The translations under genes were made by a program, and so were the position numbers. A stretch of DNA of 64,000 nucleotides. Origin: Tetraselmis striata. Taxonomy: Eukaryota > Chlorophyta > Chlorodendrophyceae > Chlorodendrales > Chlorodendraceae. Below the pieces are notes generated by a model. That model saw only the letters and a program-made list of their open reading frames with translations, did no database searches and was not told where the DNA came from. Location of the stretch: positions 1-64,000 of the forward strand of contig VCJN01000319.1 in assembly GCA_006384855.1 (NCBI GenBank). Reading direction: 5' to 3'. Position 1 is the stretch's first letter; each line of letters opens with the position of its first letter. Positions 22,626 through 33,372 of this stretch are shown piece after piece.

Positions 22626-25600
22626 ATGTCGAGGGCATGCCGGCGGCGGTTTCGCGTGATCCTGGCACTCAGCACGCTCACCGCCTTCGCGTCTGCCTCG
22701 GCGGGCTCGACGTGGCTGGACGGGCAGCTCAAGGCGATTGCAGGCAGTAATTCGCTCCCAATCTCTGGCAATTCGCGCTCGCGGCGAGGCGGCGGCGACG
22801 CGGGGGGAGGAGCGGAAGATGCTGTGGGCCGACTGGGTGGCGACAGCCCGGCCGATCACCCCCCGCGGGGGTTGAGGCCCGACAGCGGGCGCGTGTCGAG
22901 GCTCCCTACCAACTGTGGTGACTTTAAGCTTGGGCTCACGCCGTCGATGCTCAAGGTGGGAAGTTGGTGTGATATCTGGCTTGTTATCACCTCGCCCGTT
23001 CTCACCGTTCAGTCGCTGGAACAAAAGGACACCTACACGTTGATGTGCACCCCCGTTTTGCGACCCAGCACTGTGAGAACTTCCTGACCCTGCCCCCCTC
23101 TGCAATAATTCCGCCGTGAGCAGCCCATTGACCATGCAGCATTTTTCAACAACTATAGCGAGGTGCACTTCAGCGACGCTTCCCGGTACGAGATCATCCG
23201 CAAGGTGAGCTGGGGGCAACAGCGCGTCCTCTGAACCCCCAGCCCACACCCCTATTTCATGCAGCACGTGTGCCTCAACCCTCAGCAGCGGCCTGGGCAA
23301 TCATGTAGATACCAAGATAGGCGGAAGCACTGCGTGGATGCATACAATGGATTGCAGGAGGCGGGGAGCGGCGAGCGGTGAGCGGTGAGTGGGGCAGGGA
23401 TTGCGGGTGGCTTCATTGAATGGGTAGGTGACCAGGCTGCTGGATGGGCTGGAAACAACCCTAGATACAATTGCAAAGCGGAGAGCCGCAGCGCACCTTC
23501 CGCTGTAAACGTGGGGGTTGGGACCACGGGCGAGTCGCCCCTCGCGGCATGCCGGCCCTTGGCTGACAGTGCGCGCATGGGATGCGCAGATCGGCAAGGG
23601 GCAGCAGGGCTGGGTCGTGGCTGCCGTCGACAAGATGACCGGCAAGGACGTCGCCATCAAGAAGGTGCGGTGCGCGCGATCCAGGCAACTTTGGGAAAGG
23701 TGTCGTCGGGGATCGGATAGATCCACGGATCTGTCCGGCAGCAACACAGTCACGAAGGCATCGGTGATCCTTGTCCCTCTGCCTAACTCCCTGCCGTGGA
23801 CGGGCCCGCCGTCCACATCAGGTGGACAACTTTCTGGGGAGGTCCAACGCAACGTCTGTCCTGAGAGAGGTTGTCGTTCTGCAGCAGCTGAAAGGCATCG
23901 GTGCGCCCCCCTCCCCCCCCACCCCCCCCCCCCCCTCTCCCGCCCGGGGGGCAACTCCTCCACAGGAAACAGAGAAGCTGTGGCCTGGCAGGTCTATCGC
24001 CTCCGTTTCTGCCTCTTGCCAATGCACCATCCGGAAAGCTGCCCGAAAGCGCTGAATCAAGCCACCCCCTCGGTCCATGGCAGAGGGGGCAATGCAGCTG
24101 CTGAGCATGCTGCCCACCATGGAGCACCTGCCGCGCACTCTGGGCGCTCTGTACCTCGTCATGGAGAGGCTTGACGTCCCCCTGAGCGCGGTGAGTTTCC
24201 CGCGGCCGCCCCGGCGCCGTAGTTTGCTTTCCAAATGAGCATCGCCACGGCGTTCCCGCTGCGGTCGCTCCCTCCCGTGTCATGAGAGCAGGGAATCCGC
24301 ACGCGATTTGTTGGAGTGACTGTGATGCCTGTGTGTGCCGCAGGTGCTGAAAGTCACCAAGGCCCTGGAGCTTCCAACCCAAAAGTGGCTCGCGTTTCAA
24401 ATGGTGTCAGCACTCAAGTCCCTGCATGCCGGTACACCCCCCCTTCCCCCCAGTTGGTGTGCGCGCCCTCCCTCTCCCCCAAATGCTCAGCCGTTGTAGG
24501 CATATAGCAGAGCTAACAAGTTCCCCCGGGCAACATTATGCGGCCTCTCGGGCCGGCAGCGGGAGTCGTGCATCAGGACATCAGCATCTGGAACATAATG
24601 GCCCGCCGCGACTGCACGATAAAGCTGATCGACTTCGGATACGCTCGACCAATCGCGACGACACCGGTGCGTGATCCCCCCCCCCCCCCCCCCCCCACAC
24701 CCCTTCAAGTGTATTTCCTGCCAGATACCGCCCCGGTGTCTGTTCACTCGGTAGAGCGGTGGGCTCTTGGGTCCCGGGTTCGATTCCCGGCTCTCCCAAT
24801 GAGGACAATATTGACCGGCCGTGTCTCGGGTCTACCTGATGTAGTGGCCCTTCGAATGAGACAATGGCCTCCCAACTAAGGTAAGGATTGTACATGCCGC
24901 ATTTGGTGAGGATTACAAACGCATTGCTTGTAATCGAGCAGTGTGGGCCTAAATGATCACATAATCCTTAGTATCGCGCCGAAGCAATATAATACGATGG
25001 AATAGCATTAATAAGAATAAATGAAAAAAATAGCGGCATAGAAATTCAAAAAAACGCTAGAAGGGTGGCAAATCAAAGACGGCCAGGCCTGACAGTTTGC
25101 TAAGATTATTGGCCACCTAGGCGCTAGTTATTAGTTCGGCACGGTATCGCTCTGGAATGGCAGTATGGCACCAAACTCGGCGGTTTGCTGTGGGTGGTTT
25201 GTTTGGGCTGAGGTGGTCGCCCCGGCTATCATCGTGTGTGCGCAGCCGGTGTTGCCGTACCACCGCCCGAGCGTCACCGTCCCGCTGCCCGGGAACCCCG
25301 GAGTCACCAGCCCGGAGCTGGACATCTGGTACATGGGCATGAGCATCCTCGCCATCGCTCAGGGACAACACTTCTTCCAAGGCGACGGTGGCCGCACCGA
25401 AACCAAGCGAATTGCGGCCTGGCTTGCAGAGTACGGCGAGCCGCCCGCTGACCTGTACTCCCTGGTACGGAGCCTTAGCGCCCTGCCCTCCCCTTTGTCC
25501 TTGCCGACTCCTCCCACCGGACCATTACTACAGACGCGCTGTGGGTTCACAATACATTTGACATTCCAAATCGCGAGAAGGCTGGCCTCGTCGCATGTCG

Positions 25601-26133
25601 GTGAATCAAGAGGGCGATAACCTTGTCCGGCATTTGGTTCTTGATGCGGTTTGTCTCGGTCTCGATACTGGCGTCGGTGGCCGCGATGTGTTCTCGAACC
25701 GGTGCAGCAGTGAGGCATTTGGCGGTTTTGATGCCCCCTTCCCCCATTTGCTAAGGGGGTCATCCAGACCATCAAAGGACTGGAGCGATGAGAACCCATG
25801 AACAGCTTTAGTCCTCCCGTTTGAAATTTTGAACCCCACAGGTCAACCGACTTACAACCCGGCTGCATGAACCCGCATAGGGTCGGCCGTAGCCCGTAGC
25901 ATGCAGCCCTCGGCATGCCAAGTCCCCGATCCCCCTTCCTAGCATACAACGGGTTTCAGGGTTTTACGGTTTAAACATCTATAACCCTAAAACCCGAAAG
26001 CCCTAGCATAGTGATTCTTCGTGGGCTAAGCCCCTCATGCAACAATATGTCCCAGCCCCATGCATACATCCGCCTTTGTGTGAGGGGAGTTGTGAGGGGC
26101 ACCGCCCCTCTATCCGCTTGGCGCTATGGGATC

Positions 26134-26164
<31 letters not shown>

Positions 26165-27341
26165 ACCCCCCCCCCCCCCCCCGCGCCCCATGCTCTGTTG
26201 ATACTCGGTAGCACCTAGCACATAGCGACAGTTCTTCCTTTGTATATACTACTTATCACTTCATTGCTTTGTTGTGCCATGGCATAGATATTTCAGCGTC
26301 GTTGCCCGGGTACCATATCCGGACTTCCGCACCCTTGCCACTATGTTATCTAATTTGTGTTATTACTTCCCCGTTCACTAAATATAAATACTAAAGTGTT
26401 TAATCCCCCTCCCCCCAACCCACTCAGAGAGAAATACGACACTCCCAACTCTAGTCATATCCCCAACCATAGCTAATATCTGGAAATGAACCCGGATAAA
26501 TCAGGAAACGGCACGGATATTCCGAATAAACATTTCGCTTTTTTGACCCGCGTTCCCACACCAGGGCTTCGGTTTAGGGTCTACCTCCGCTCCGGGCTGC
26601 CGCTTTGAATCTGCTTGACTTTTCTTGACAATGTGGGTCTGCTTGAACCACATGGTCGCGGCCAGTTACAGCCATGGGCACACATTGGAGCTGAAAGTGC
26701 CCTACATCGCGTTTTCTTTTCTTGTTGCTCTCCGCCGCGCAAGTCGGAGCCGCGCTCATTAAGCCTCATAGCTTTTTGGCGGCGCACGCTGGGCCGGATC
26801 ATCCCTTCGCACGCAAAACCTCGTGACAATGTAACCTTCGTCACGCGTTGCCGTGGATTCCAGCTGACCACCGTGCTGTGGTGTTGCCAGTTTTCGCCAG
26901 ACGCGAAGGCGGCGCTGGAGGAGGCGCGGCGGGCGGATTCGCTGCCCAGCCTGCAGTCTCTGTTCCCGGACGTGCACCCCGACCTCGTGAGACTGTGCCG
27001 CCGGATGATGCACTGGGATATCGCGCAGATCCCCACCGCCGCGGAGCTGCTGTTGGACCCCTCCTTCGATGACCTGCACCACGCAATGGGCCCACGCGTT
27101 GTGCCAGAGGTAGTCCCCCCCCCCCCCTTCTCCCCGCTACCGACCTGAAAATGGTACACTTCGATTCTATTTCATCCTGACGATGTAGGTGAATCGATAT
27201 GGTCGTACTGGCGCTTGTGCTCAGAACTTCGGCGCTGCTTTGCTGAGGCGCAAAAAGGCGATGGCGCTGGATGGTTCGGCCTTCCTGTCTGCCATCTACA
27301 TCCTACCGTCGGCCAATGATGCCAACACCGGCAGGCGGTAG
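22626..27341 (+). CDS. Signal-peptide-bearing CMGC/MAPK-like kinase
   Basis: Ten exons: 22626-22955, 23124-23204, 23590-23664, 23822-23900, 24084-24190, 24344-24431, 24560-24666, 25246-25464, 26891-27109 and 27189-27341, phase-consistent, 485 residues. The ATG at 22626 was chosen because it opens a signal sequence (basic MSRACRRRFR, hydrophobic VILALSTLTAFASA); in-frame ATGs exist upstream. Kinase landmarks: glycine loop GKGQQG (139-144), VAIK Lys161, alpha-C Glu178 in SVLREVVVLQQL, catalytic Asp260 in HQD, Asn265, DFG 278-280. Missing: the HRD Arg, the catalytic-loop Lys (DISIWN replaces DLKPxN), any T-x-Y lip, and the APE Glu (YHRPSV replaces YRAPEV). The C-lobe (SLQSLFPDVHPDLVRLCRRM, then a LHHAMGP end) is closest to MAPKs. 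It may be a weak kinase or a pseudokinase of the secretory pathway; the substrate is unknown. Introns 7 and 8 are large and carry insertions. Confidence 0.75.
24736..24895 (+). repeat. tRNA-derived SINE-like insertion in kinase intron 7
   Basis: A tRNA-like stretch lies in intron 7 (24667-25245). It has an A-box-like segment (ACTCGGTAGAGCGG, from about 24745) and a perfect B box GGTTCGATTCC at 24777-24787, inside a T arm with a 5-bp stem (CCGGG/CCCGG) and a tRNA-like 3' end (GCTCTCCCA). The matching 5' acceptor strand is absent and the anticodon region is short, so this is not a functional tRNA gene. About 95 nt of unrelated sequence follows, the layout of a SINE. No second copy is in the window. 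Confidence 0.5.
25465..26890. other. Kinase intron 8 with inserted sequence and C homopolymers
   Basis: A 1.43-kb intron, far longer than its neighbours. At 25.54-25.84 kb it contains a coding-like but unassigned stretch on both strands, near 25.95 kb an inverted pair of telomere-like GGGTTT/CCCTAAA fragments, and at 26135-26182 a C run of 30 + 17 nt interrupted by one A. I read it as an intron that received a mobile element now decayed. Confidence 0.45.
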
Positions 27342-27397
27342 CTTCGACCCACCGACGCTATAGCTTGGCGCGGCGGCTTTCATGCTGGCGGTGAAAT

Positions 27398-27402
27398 TGT
27401 AA
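27398..27402 (+). terminator. Poly(A) signal of the kinase gene
   Basis: TGTAA lies 57 nt after the kinase stop codon, the same spacing as in the TMEM131-like gene. Confidence 0.5.
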
Positions 27403-27535
27403 GCAAGCAGCATGAGCGTCGCTCCTTTGCAGCATTCATTAGCTCGTCCTGTCGCTGGTCCACAATAACCGGCACTACTCAATGATTGCCATGCACAGCA
27501 CGCGGCATACCACGACATGCACGCGCTGACCACCG

Positions 27536-27835
27536 ATGTCTGCATGTAGATTGCGCAGGTGCGTCGTTCCCGGATGGGGTCAAACTGTTGTCCTGCATTG
27601 TCATCAAGGCATGATATCATCCACAGTCGAGGCCTTCCTTGACTTGGTTGCGAAGACATTCTCGCCCACTCCGGAGATTGCAGAGCTCTCATTCTCCCTT
27701 GATTTCTCTGAGTGGTCCACGCCCGATCTCCAAGACCGCGTCCGGCATATCAGCAAGCCGCACAGATTCGAGTTCACGTGTGATGACGCCGTCGATGAGC
27801 CCATGGGCTTGCCACGCCATGCCATGCAGTTATAG
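27536..27835 (+). CDS. Small ORF or alternative 3' exon, unrecognised
   Basis: An ATG frame of 99 codons has coding character in its second half (SSTVEAFLDLVAKTFSPTPE, then LDFSEWSTPDLQDRVRHISK). A CAG acceptor at about 27558-27560 would splice it in phase 2, so it could be an alternative last exon of the kinase gene or part of another transcript; no upstream exon of matching phase was found. Base composition is less GC-rich than in the confident genes. Family not recognised. Confidence 0.3.
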   Translation: MSACRLRRCVVPGWGQTVVLHCHQGMISSTVEAFLDLVAKTFSPTPEIAELSFSLDFSEWSTPDLQDRVRHISKPHRFEFTCDDAVDEPMGLPRHAMQL

Positions 27836-29617
27836 TCATTGCAGCTGGTACATCTCGCGCATTCGAATCCGCGCGCATCACTCGACATGTACCGAGAGGG
27901 AGAGAGAGGGGGAGAGAGGGAGGACGAGGGACCATGCACGGAGCTTAGGTGGTTCAAGGGCATTACCGCGTCCCAACTAACCCCTGCACCGATTACCTAT
28001 TTCCACCTACCACGGCGGGCGGCGCATCTATTTGCGCGTGTGGCGTAAACACACCGCTTTCTTCCTTTTCCATACATGATACAATTACGGCAGTTATATT
28101 TCACAGTCAAGCTATATTGCTTGGCATTCTGCAGTTGAGACGAGCCATGTCAGGTCTTGCCAGGTGACCATGCAGATCTTGATTTGCGTTGTATCAGCGT
28201 TAATCAATTTACTCGTCATTTCGGAGCATGGTATCTGATGTCCTCCTACTGCATCATGGGACGCATGAGCTAGGATGTATATACGCTACACTCATGGGCA
28301 GCATTGATACAACATTGGGTCAAAACGCCGGCATTGCGGAATCGGGGTTGGGCTTTTATCATGTTTCACTGACTCGTTCTGCTATACACTCTCTATTCCA
28401 GCATCTCATGGTCTCACATGCTGCTGCTGCTTGTGCTAGCAACTTCTTGAAAACTGGAATTGTCACTACAAAACAACAGTAGGTGACCAATCATGGCAAA
28501 TCCTTTACACTCATATATGATATCAATCATATCATCCGCGAAGTCGCTCGCTCCATGTCGTCGCATGCACAATTATGATGTAGACAAGGTTGTTATTTAT
28601 GGCTCTCGATACAATAAGCCGGTCCAGAAATCCCCCGCCGTCTGCCGCGATGATGCGCGCAACTATGTGAGAAGGTACACCCGTGACGCATGCACTCGAC
28701 CGCTACGATTCGACATCGGAAAATCAGAATCATCAAGCCGTCATTGGCTTTTAGCGACTACTGCACGGGCGGGTTAACATTAGCGGACTGCCAGTATTTG
28801 GGGCGACCGTCGATAACAAACTATAAATGCAATACTTTTTGCGTGCTGATGAAACCGCAAGCAGCTCCATCGACATGTACAATAACAATGACGGCATACC
28901 ATGTGTCAGCGCTCGGAAAGCATGCGCAGCGCGTGTCTTATCATGTGACTATGGTGCGGCAGCAAGATTTGCACGTCGCAACGCTACCACCCGTCGTAGA
29001 CAATGATGGCGGCAGCGGATATATACTCATAATACTTTATTTTAAAAACGGCATTTACGGCGGATAGCCAATATTCTTATTTGCAGCGAAGCTGCGGAGC
29101 TGCGAGAACCTACATGCATCTGACGAGCGGCTGCGACCGAGAAACTTGTGAGCGGCGAGCACCATTTGCATTCATTTCATCCTTTATCGACTACCCATCG
29201 CGCGTCCGCATCTATATATAATTTGCGCAGCCAATACCCCCTCCCCCCTCCCTGCGCGCCTCGTCCGCTACGCAATAGTCACACGGGCCACACCGAAGTG
29301 ACAGTTTGCGAGCTCACAAACCATCAAGCTCGTCGACGCGTATTTTTTCGCCGCCCCGGGACAGGATTGGCAACAGTGAAACCCTTGCAGCGTCTAGATA
29401 CGACGTGCGTCTAGGCAGAGATCCAGTTACGAAAAGCCCTGGGCAGGCGCGACGCTCCGTTATAGTCATCGAGCAAATTGCCGAAATGGCGTCGCGCGTC
29501 TATTCTCCTCTTCCGGATTGGCGCTGCTCATCTACTCAGCTCTCATTTCGCGCTGCTTATTGGGCTCGATTTCTTTCACCATACTGTCCGGCTCCCGCTA
29601 GTCTGTACAGCTCGAGT

Positions 29618-29649
<32 letters not shown>

Positions 29650-30982
29650 ATATACATTATTAGATATATTAATATAAGTTTGTTGTGTCCCAGCAGAGGG
29701 TAATCCATCGCGATGTCCATGCTAGAAAACTAACTGCAAGTATCGCTAGTACCCTAACCAAAGTCTGCCCATTAACCTACCATCCGGCATCCACATTCAC
29801 TGAAATCCCTAAGTGGTGAATTAATGCATGAAATGCCGCCGCTTGTAGGAGAGGAGAGAGTCGTCGGACTGAAGTCATGCAACAATGAGTCTGTATCCTG
29901 CCGCCACCTTGAAGAAACGAAAGGGGTATGTAGACGCATACAAGACATATGTGGACAAACTGTTGCTGTAGATGATGCTACATGTACATTATTGAGTGGC
30001 CGAAAGTAGCGACTGCATATCGGAACATTAACAGCAGTGAAGCGAAGCGTCACGCAGCCAGCCCTCATTGCTGCCACTGGTGCTGGTGATTAGGCGGCGG
30101 GCATCGGGAGGGGGGTGGGGACATGGTGACAACTGGCCTTGCTGTAGCACCAGGGGCATCTACATGACCAAGGATATCTTGCAACACAGGTGGCCCACCA
30201 TCTGCCAGCGGTTGGGGTTGCCACATGAGTGATCCGCATCGGTGATTGAAACATATCTGCTGCGCACTACACGTGTACTAGTGCCCCACCCTGCGCGCTT
30301 TAAATAAAGCGGACCCTATGCGGGTTGGCCAGGGATAATGTCAAGCAGCGGATTAGTCTCCTAGCCGGCACCGGACGGCATGTACAGCACAATAGGCTCC
30401 GAAACCATTATCCAAAGCCAGCATAACATCCGCATATATACATTTATTGCGGCTGCGCCGCCGCTGCTGCTGCTGGTAATATTATAAGCGCGCATAGTAG
30501 TGATTATGTCATTATTATACGCTTATATTCATTGCGGCGGGCAGTCTCATCCGACACGCTGTACTGCGGGTTGATGCCAAGAAAAGCAAACAGCAATCCG
30601 CCTCCGTCAATCCGTCTCCGTTGTCTTTTCCTTTTTTGTTTTTTGGTAATCCACCCCCGCCCCGACACTACCCGTACCCTATTCCTCTCTGGCGGACGTT
30701 CCTCGTGCTGTTTAACACGAGGTACCAGCTTGTCGAGACGAAAACTTAATGCAGCTGTAACCAATTTCAAATTTCAGTTTGTAGCCGCCCCGCGTCAATG
30801 CTTGAATGTGGAGCCGCCTCTGCATCTTCTTGAGGGTGCGCCGAACATTGTTGCACGTGCCGCGGAAGCAGACGCATCCCCGGGAGGACGTCAATCCTCT
30901 TGATGGCGGCGGCGTTGACACGAAGAGGGCGGGCGCTACCACGCATAATCCCGTCCCATTGGGCCCGCCTTTGATTGCGCTA
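27836..30982. other. Intergenic region
   Basis: No supported gene. Contents include a GA-rich stretch near 27.89-27.93 kb, frames at 28.2-29.07 kb without domains, and a G run at 29623-29649. Minus-strand frames below 30.98 kb continue past the SET-gene stop and are not taken as coding. Confidence 0.4.
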
Positions 30983-33372
30983 TCACCGATCCTCCAGGCC
31001 GTACTTCCGGATGAGCCGCCGACGAATCGGCGCGCTGGTGGCGCTCCACTGCATCGCCGCCAGCGCCAGCCGCTCCGCCACAGGGGTGGCGTCATCCAGC
31101 TCGGGCGATGGCGGCCGCGCAAACGCCACAAACTGCCCCTCAGCGCCGCCTCCCGCCGCATAGAGTCCGGCGTCGCGCAGCGCCCCCAGCTCCAGGGGGG
31201 CATACAGCGCCGAGGCCATCTCAAACTCCTCCAGCAGCTCCCATGCCGCCTGCGCAGCTGATGCGTCCTGCGCGTAGGCAGCCCGGCGCGCACGCCACTG
31301 CAGCTCCGCGCCCAGCTTCGCCTGTTGCAGGGGGAGGCGGCCGCCTGACTAGCGGATTCCGTGACTCGGGCCAAGCAGAGGGCAGAGAGGTCCAAAAGGT
31401 GGAGAGAGGGGGAGGGCGAACCAGCCACCAGGGAGAGCTGTAGGCGGTGAGCAGCTCCTCGCCTGCATTGACCGCACGAGCCGCCACGGCATCCCCCCTC
31501 CCATCGCCGACCTCCAGCCGTGTGTTTGCCCTGCGCCAAGTAGCCGCCGAATGTCATACTGGGTCTGGGGAGGGCGATGGTGATGGCGGCGGTGAAGGAG
31601 ACGACGATGATGGAGATGGCAATATCGTCATGGAGATGTTTATGATGGCAATGGTGATGATGGTGGTGGTGATGATGATGGTGATGGCAATGATGATGGC
31701 TGTGGTGATGATGGTGGTGGTGGTGATGATGGTGGTGATGGTGATGATGGTGGTGGTGGTGATGGTGGTGGCGGTGGCGGTGGTGGTGGTTATGATGGTG
31801 ACAATGATGATGATGATGTCGATGGTGCTGGTGCTGGTGTTGGCGATGGTGGTGGCAATGGTGGTGATGATGATTATGATGGTGGTGGCAATGGTGGTGA
31901 TGACGGTTATGATGGGGGTGCTAAGATTATGATTATGATGTGATTGCAATGATGATGGTGGTGGTGATGATGGTGGTGGCAACAGTGATGGTGATGGTGA
32001 TGGCAATGGAGATGGCAATGATGATGGTGGTGGCAACGGTTATGGTGATGATTTTGGCGATGGCAATGGCAATGAGGATGGGGATGGGGATGGCAATGGT
32101 GATGATGACAATGGTGATGATGGTGGTGGTGCCAATGGTAGTGATAGACATGGCAAAGATGATGTCGGTTGCGATGGTGGTGATGGTGGTGGTGACGGAG
32201 ATGGGGATGGTGATGGCAATGGTGAGGGAGATAACGATGATGGAGATGATAAACTCATCATGGAGATGAATATGATGGCAAAGGTGGTAATGATGATGGT
32301 GGTGATGGCAATGGTGATGATGGTGGTGGTGGTGGTGGTGGTGGCAAAGGTGGTGATGGTGATGATGGTGACGGTGGTCGCAATGTAGATGGCAATGATG
32401 GAGGTGATGGTGACGATGGCAATGGTGATAGTTGCTGGAGGGGGTGAAGGGCCTGAAGCGTTGGCAGGCCGCACGCACCCGCTGGAGATGGCGCCGATGT
32501 AGGCTTCCAGTGCAGCAGGCGCGCCTGTCTCGAGCGACGTCTGCATGTTGGGCCACACATTGGGCTACAGTGAGACTGGCACCCGCTCTACGGTCTGGGC
32601 GAATGTCTGTGGCGCACTGAGCAATAGAGCCAGCGGTGTCATCACGCTGTCGCACTCTCCCCCAACGGCGCCCTCACCTCAGCCAGAATACAGCCCGCAT
32701 CGTTCACCATGTGGCCCACTCGCGCGGGATCGGAAGCATCAGTGGCGCCCACGAGCGTCCGGCCGTCGTCCAGCTCGAGGCTGTACTCTCTCGCGCGCGC
32801 CAGGCAGTGCTCCGCCAGCATGTCCATTGTGATGAGCCCGCCTGGCGGGGGCGCCTCTGGTGGCTCCGCCTCACCAGCATACTGCGCCACCGCGACACAA
32901 ACCACCAGTGCAGGAGGACTTCATAAGGCGCGAGCCGGCTGGCATTGTCATAGCAATTGTCTCAACAAAGCCCGTCCGACCCACGCCAAGAAAATGTCCT
33001 CCCCCGTTCGACGCTTTGAAGACAAGCGAGCGCTATCAACTCATCGGCGAGGTGCAAGCCACACGCGCTTGCACTTCTCGACAGTAGCTCGGTGGTATTT
33101 ATTGATGTTCAGCGGACCGCCGCCCAGCTCGTGGGCCACACCTGCGTCATCGGCACATTGGGCTCGAAATCGCCGAGCGCGAACACACCGAGGCCCGCAC
33201 CGGAAAGGCCGCTGGTGCGGACTTCGACGTCGCCAGCGGCTGCAGACGCGCGGACGGCGATTGGTCGGCGAGGTGCGTTGTGTGGCGGTACTGGCAGCCG
33301 AGGCGCCAAGCAGCGGGGGACCGCTCGCGTGCAAGTGACGGCGGGTATCGGCGTAGCGGAAGTTGCCATCAT
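30983..33372 (-). CDS. SET-domain protein, probably plastid-targeted
   Basis: Five exons, in transcript order: 33372-33142, 32881-32678, 32540-32479, 31530-31422 and 31321-30983 (TGA at 30983-30985), 314 residues. Residues 1-47 have transit-peptide character (Ala/Thr/Pro/Arg-rich, no acidic residues, ending VRASAAAG). SET motifs follow: GAGLGVFA (58-65, the usual GxGxFA), GHMVNDAG (133-140, where NHxC is usual), ANTRLEV (167-173) and AGEELLTAY (188-196). A helical C-terminal part (AKLGAELQWRARRAAYAQ onward) follows. SET proteins transfer methyl groups from SAM to lysines; a chloroplast target is inferred from the presequence. Splice phases agree at every junction; the exon 4 donor (GTTCGC) is the weakest call. 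Confidence 0.75.
31570..32440. repeat. Large TGATGG-type simple repeat in SET intron 3
   Basis: About 870 bp of degenerate TGATGG/TGGTGA hexanucleotide sequence (GGT, GAT and GCAAT variants) fills most of the 948-bp intron 31531-32478. The sense (minus) strand reads CCATCA-type. Stops are rare in several frames, so long poly-Met/Val and poly-Thr/Ile/His open frames appear on both strands; none is a gene. Confidence 0.95.

Noticed and set aside
24736-24800. A functional tRNA gene
   Set aside because: The T arm and B box are perfect, but the 5' acceptor strand is missing and the anticodon region is too short.
25940-25995. Interstitial telomere array
   Set aside because: Only a few CCCTAAA/GGGTTT-like pieces are present, not a tandem run.
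31447-32655. Long poly-Met/Val, poly-Thr/Ile and His-rich open frames on both strands
   Set aside because: They are translations of the TGATGG-type simple repeat that fills SET intron 3.
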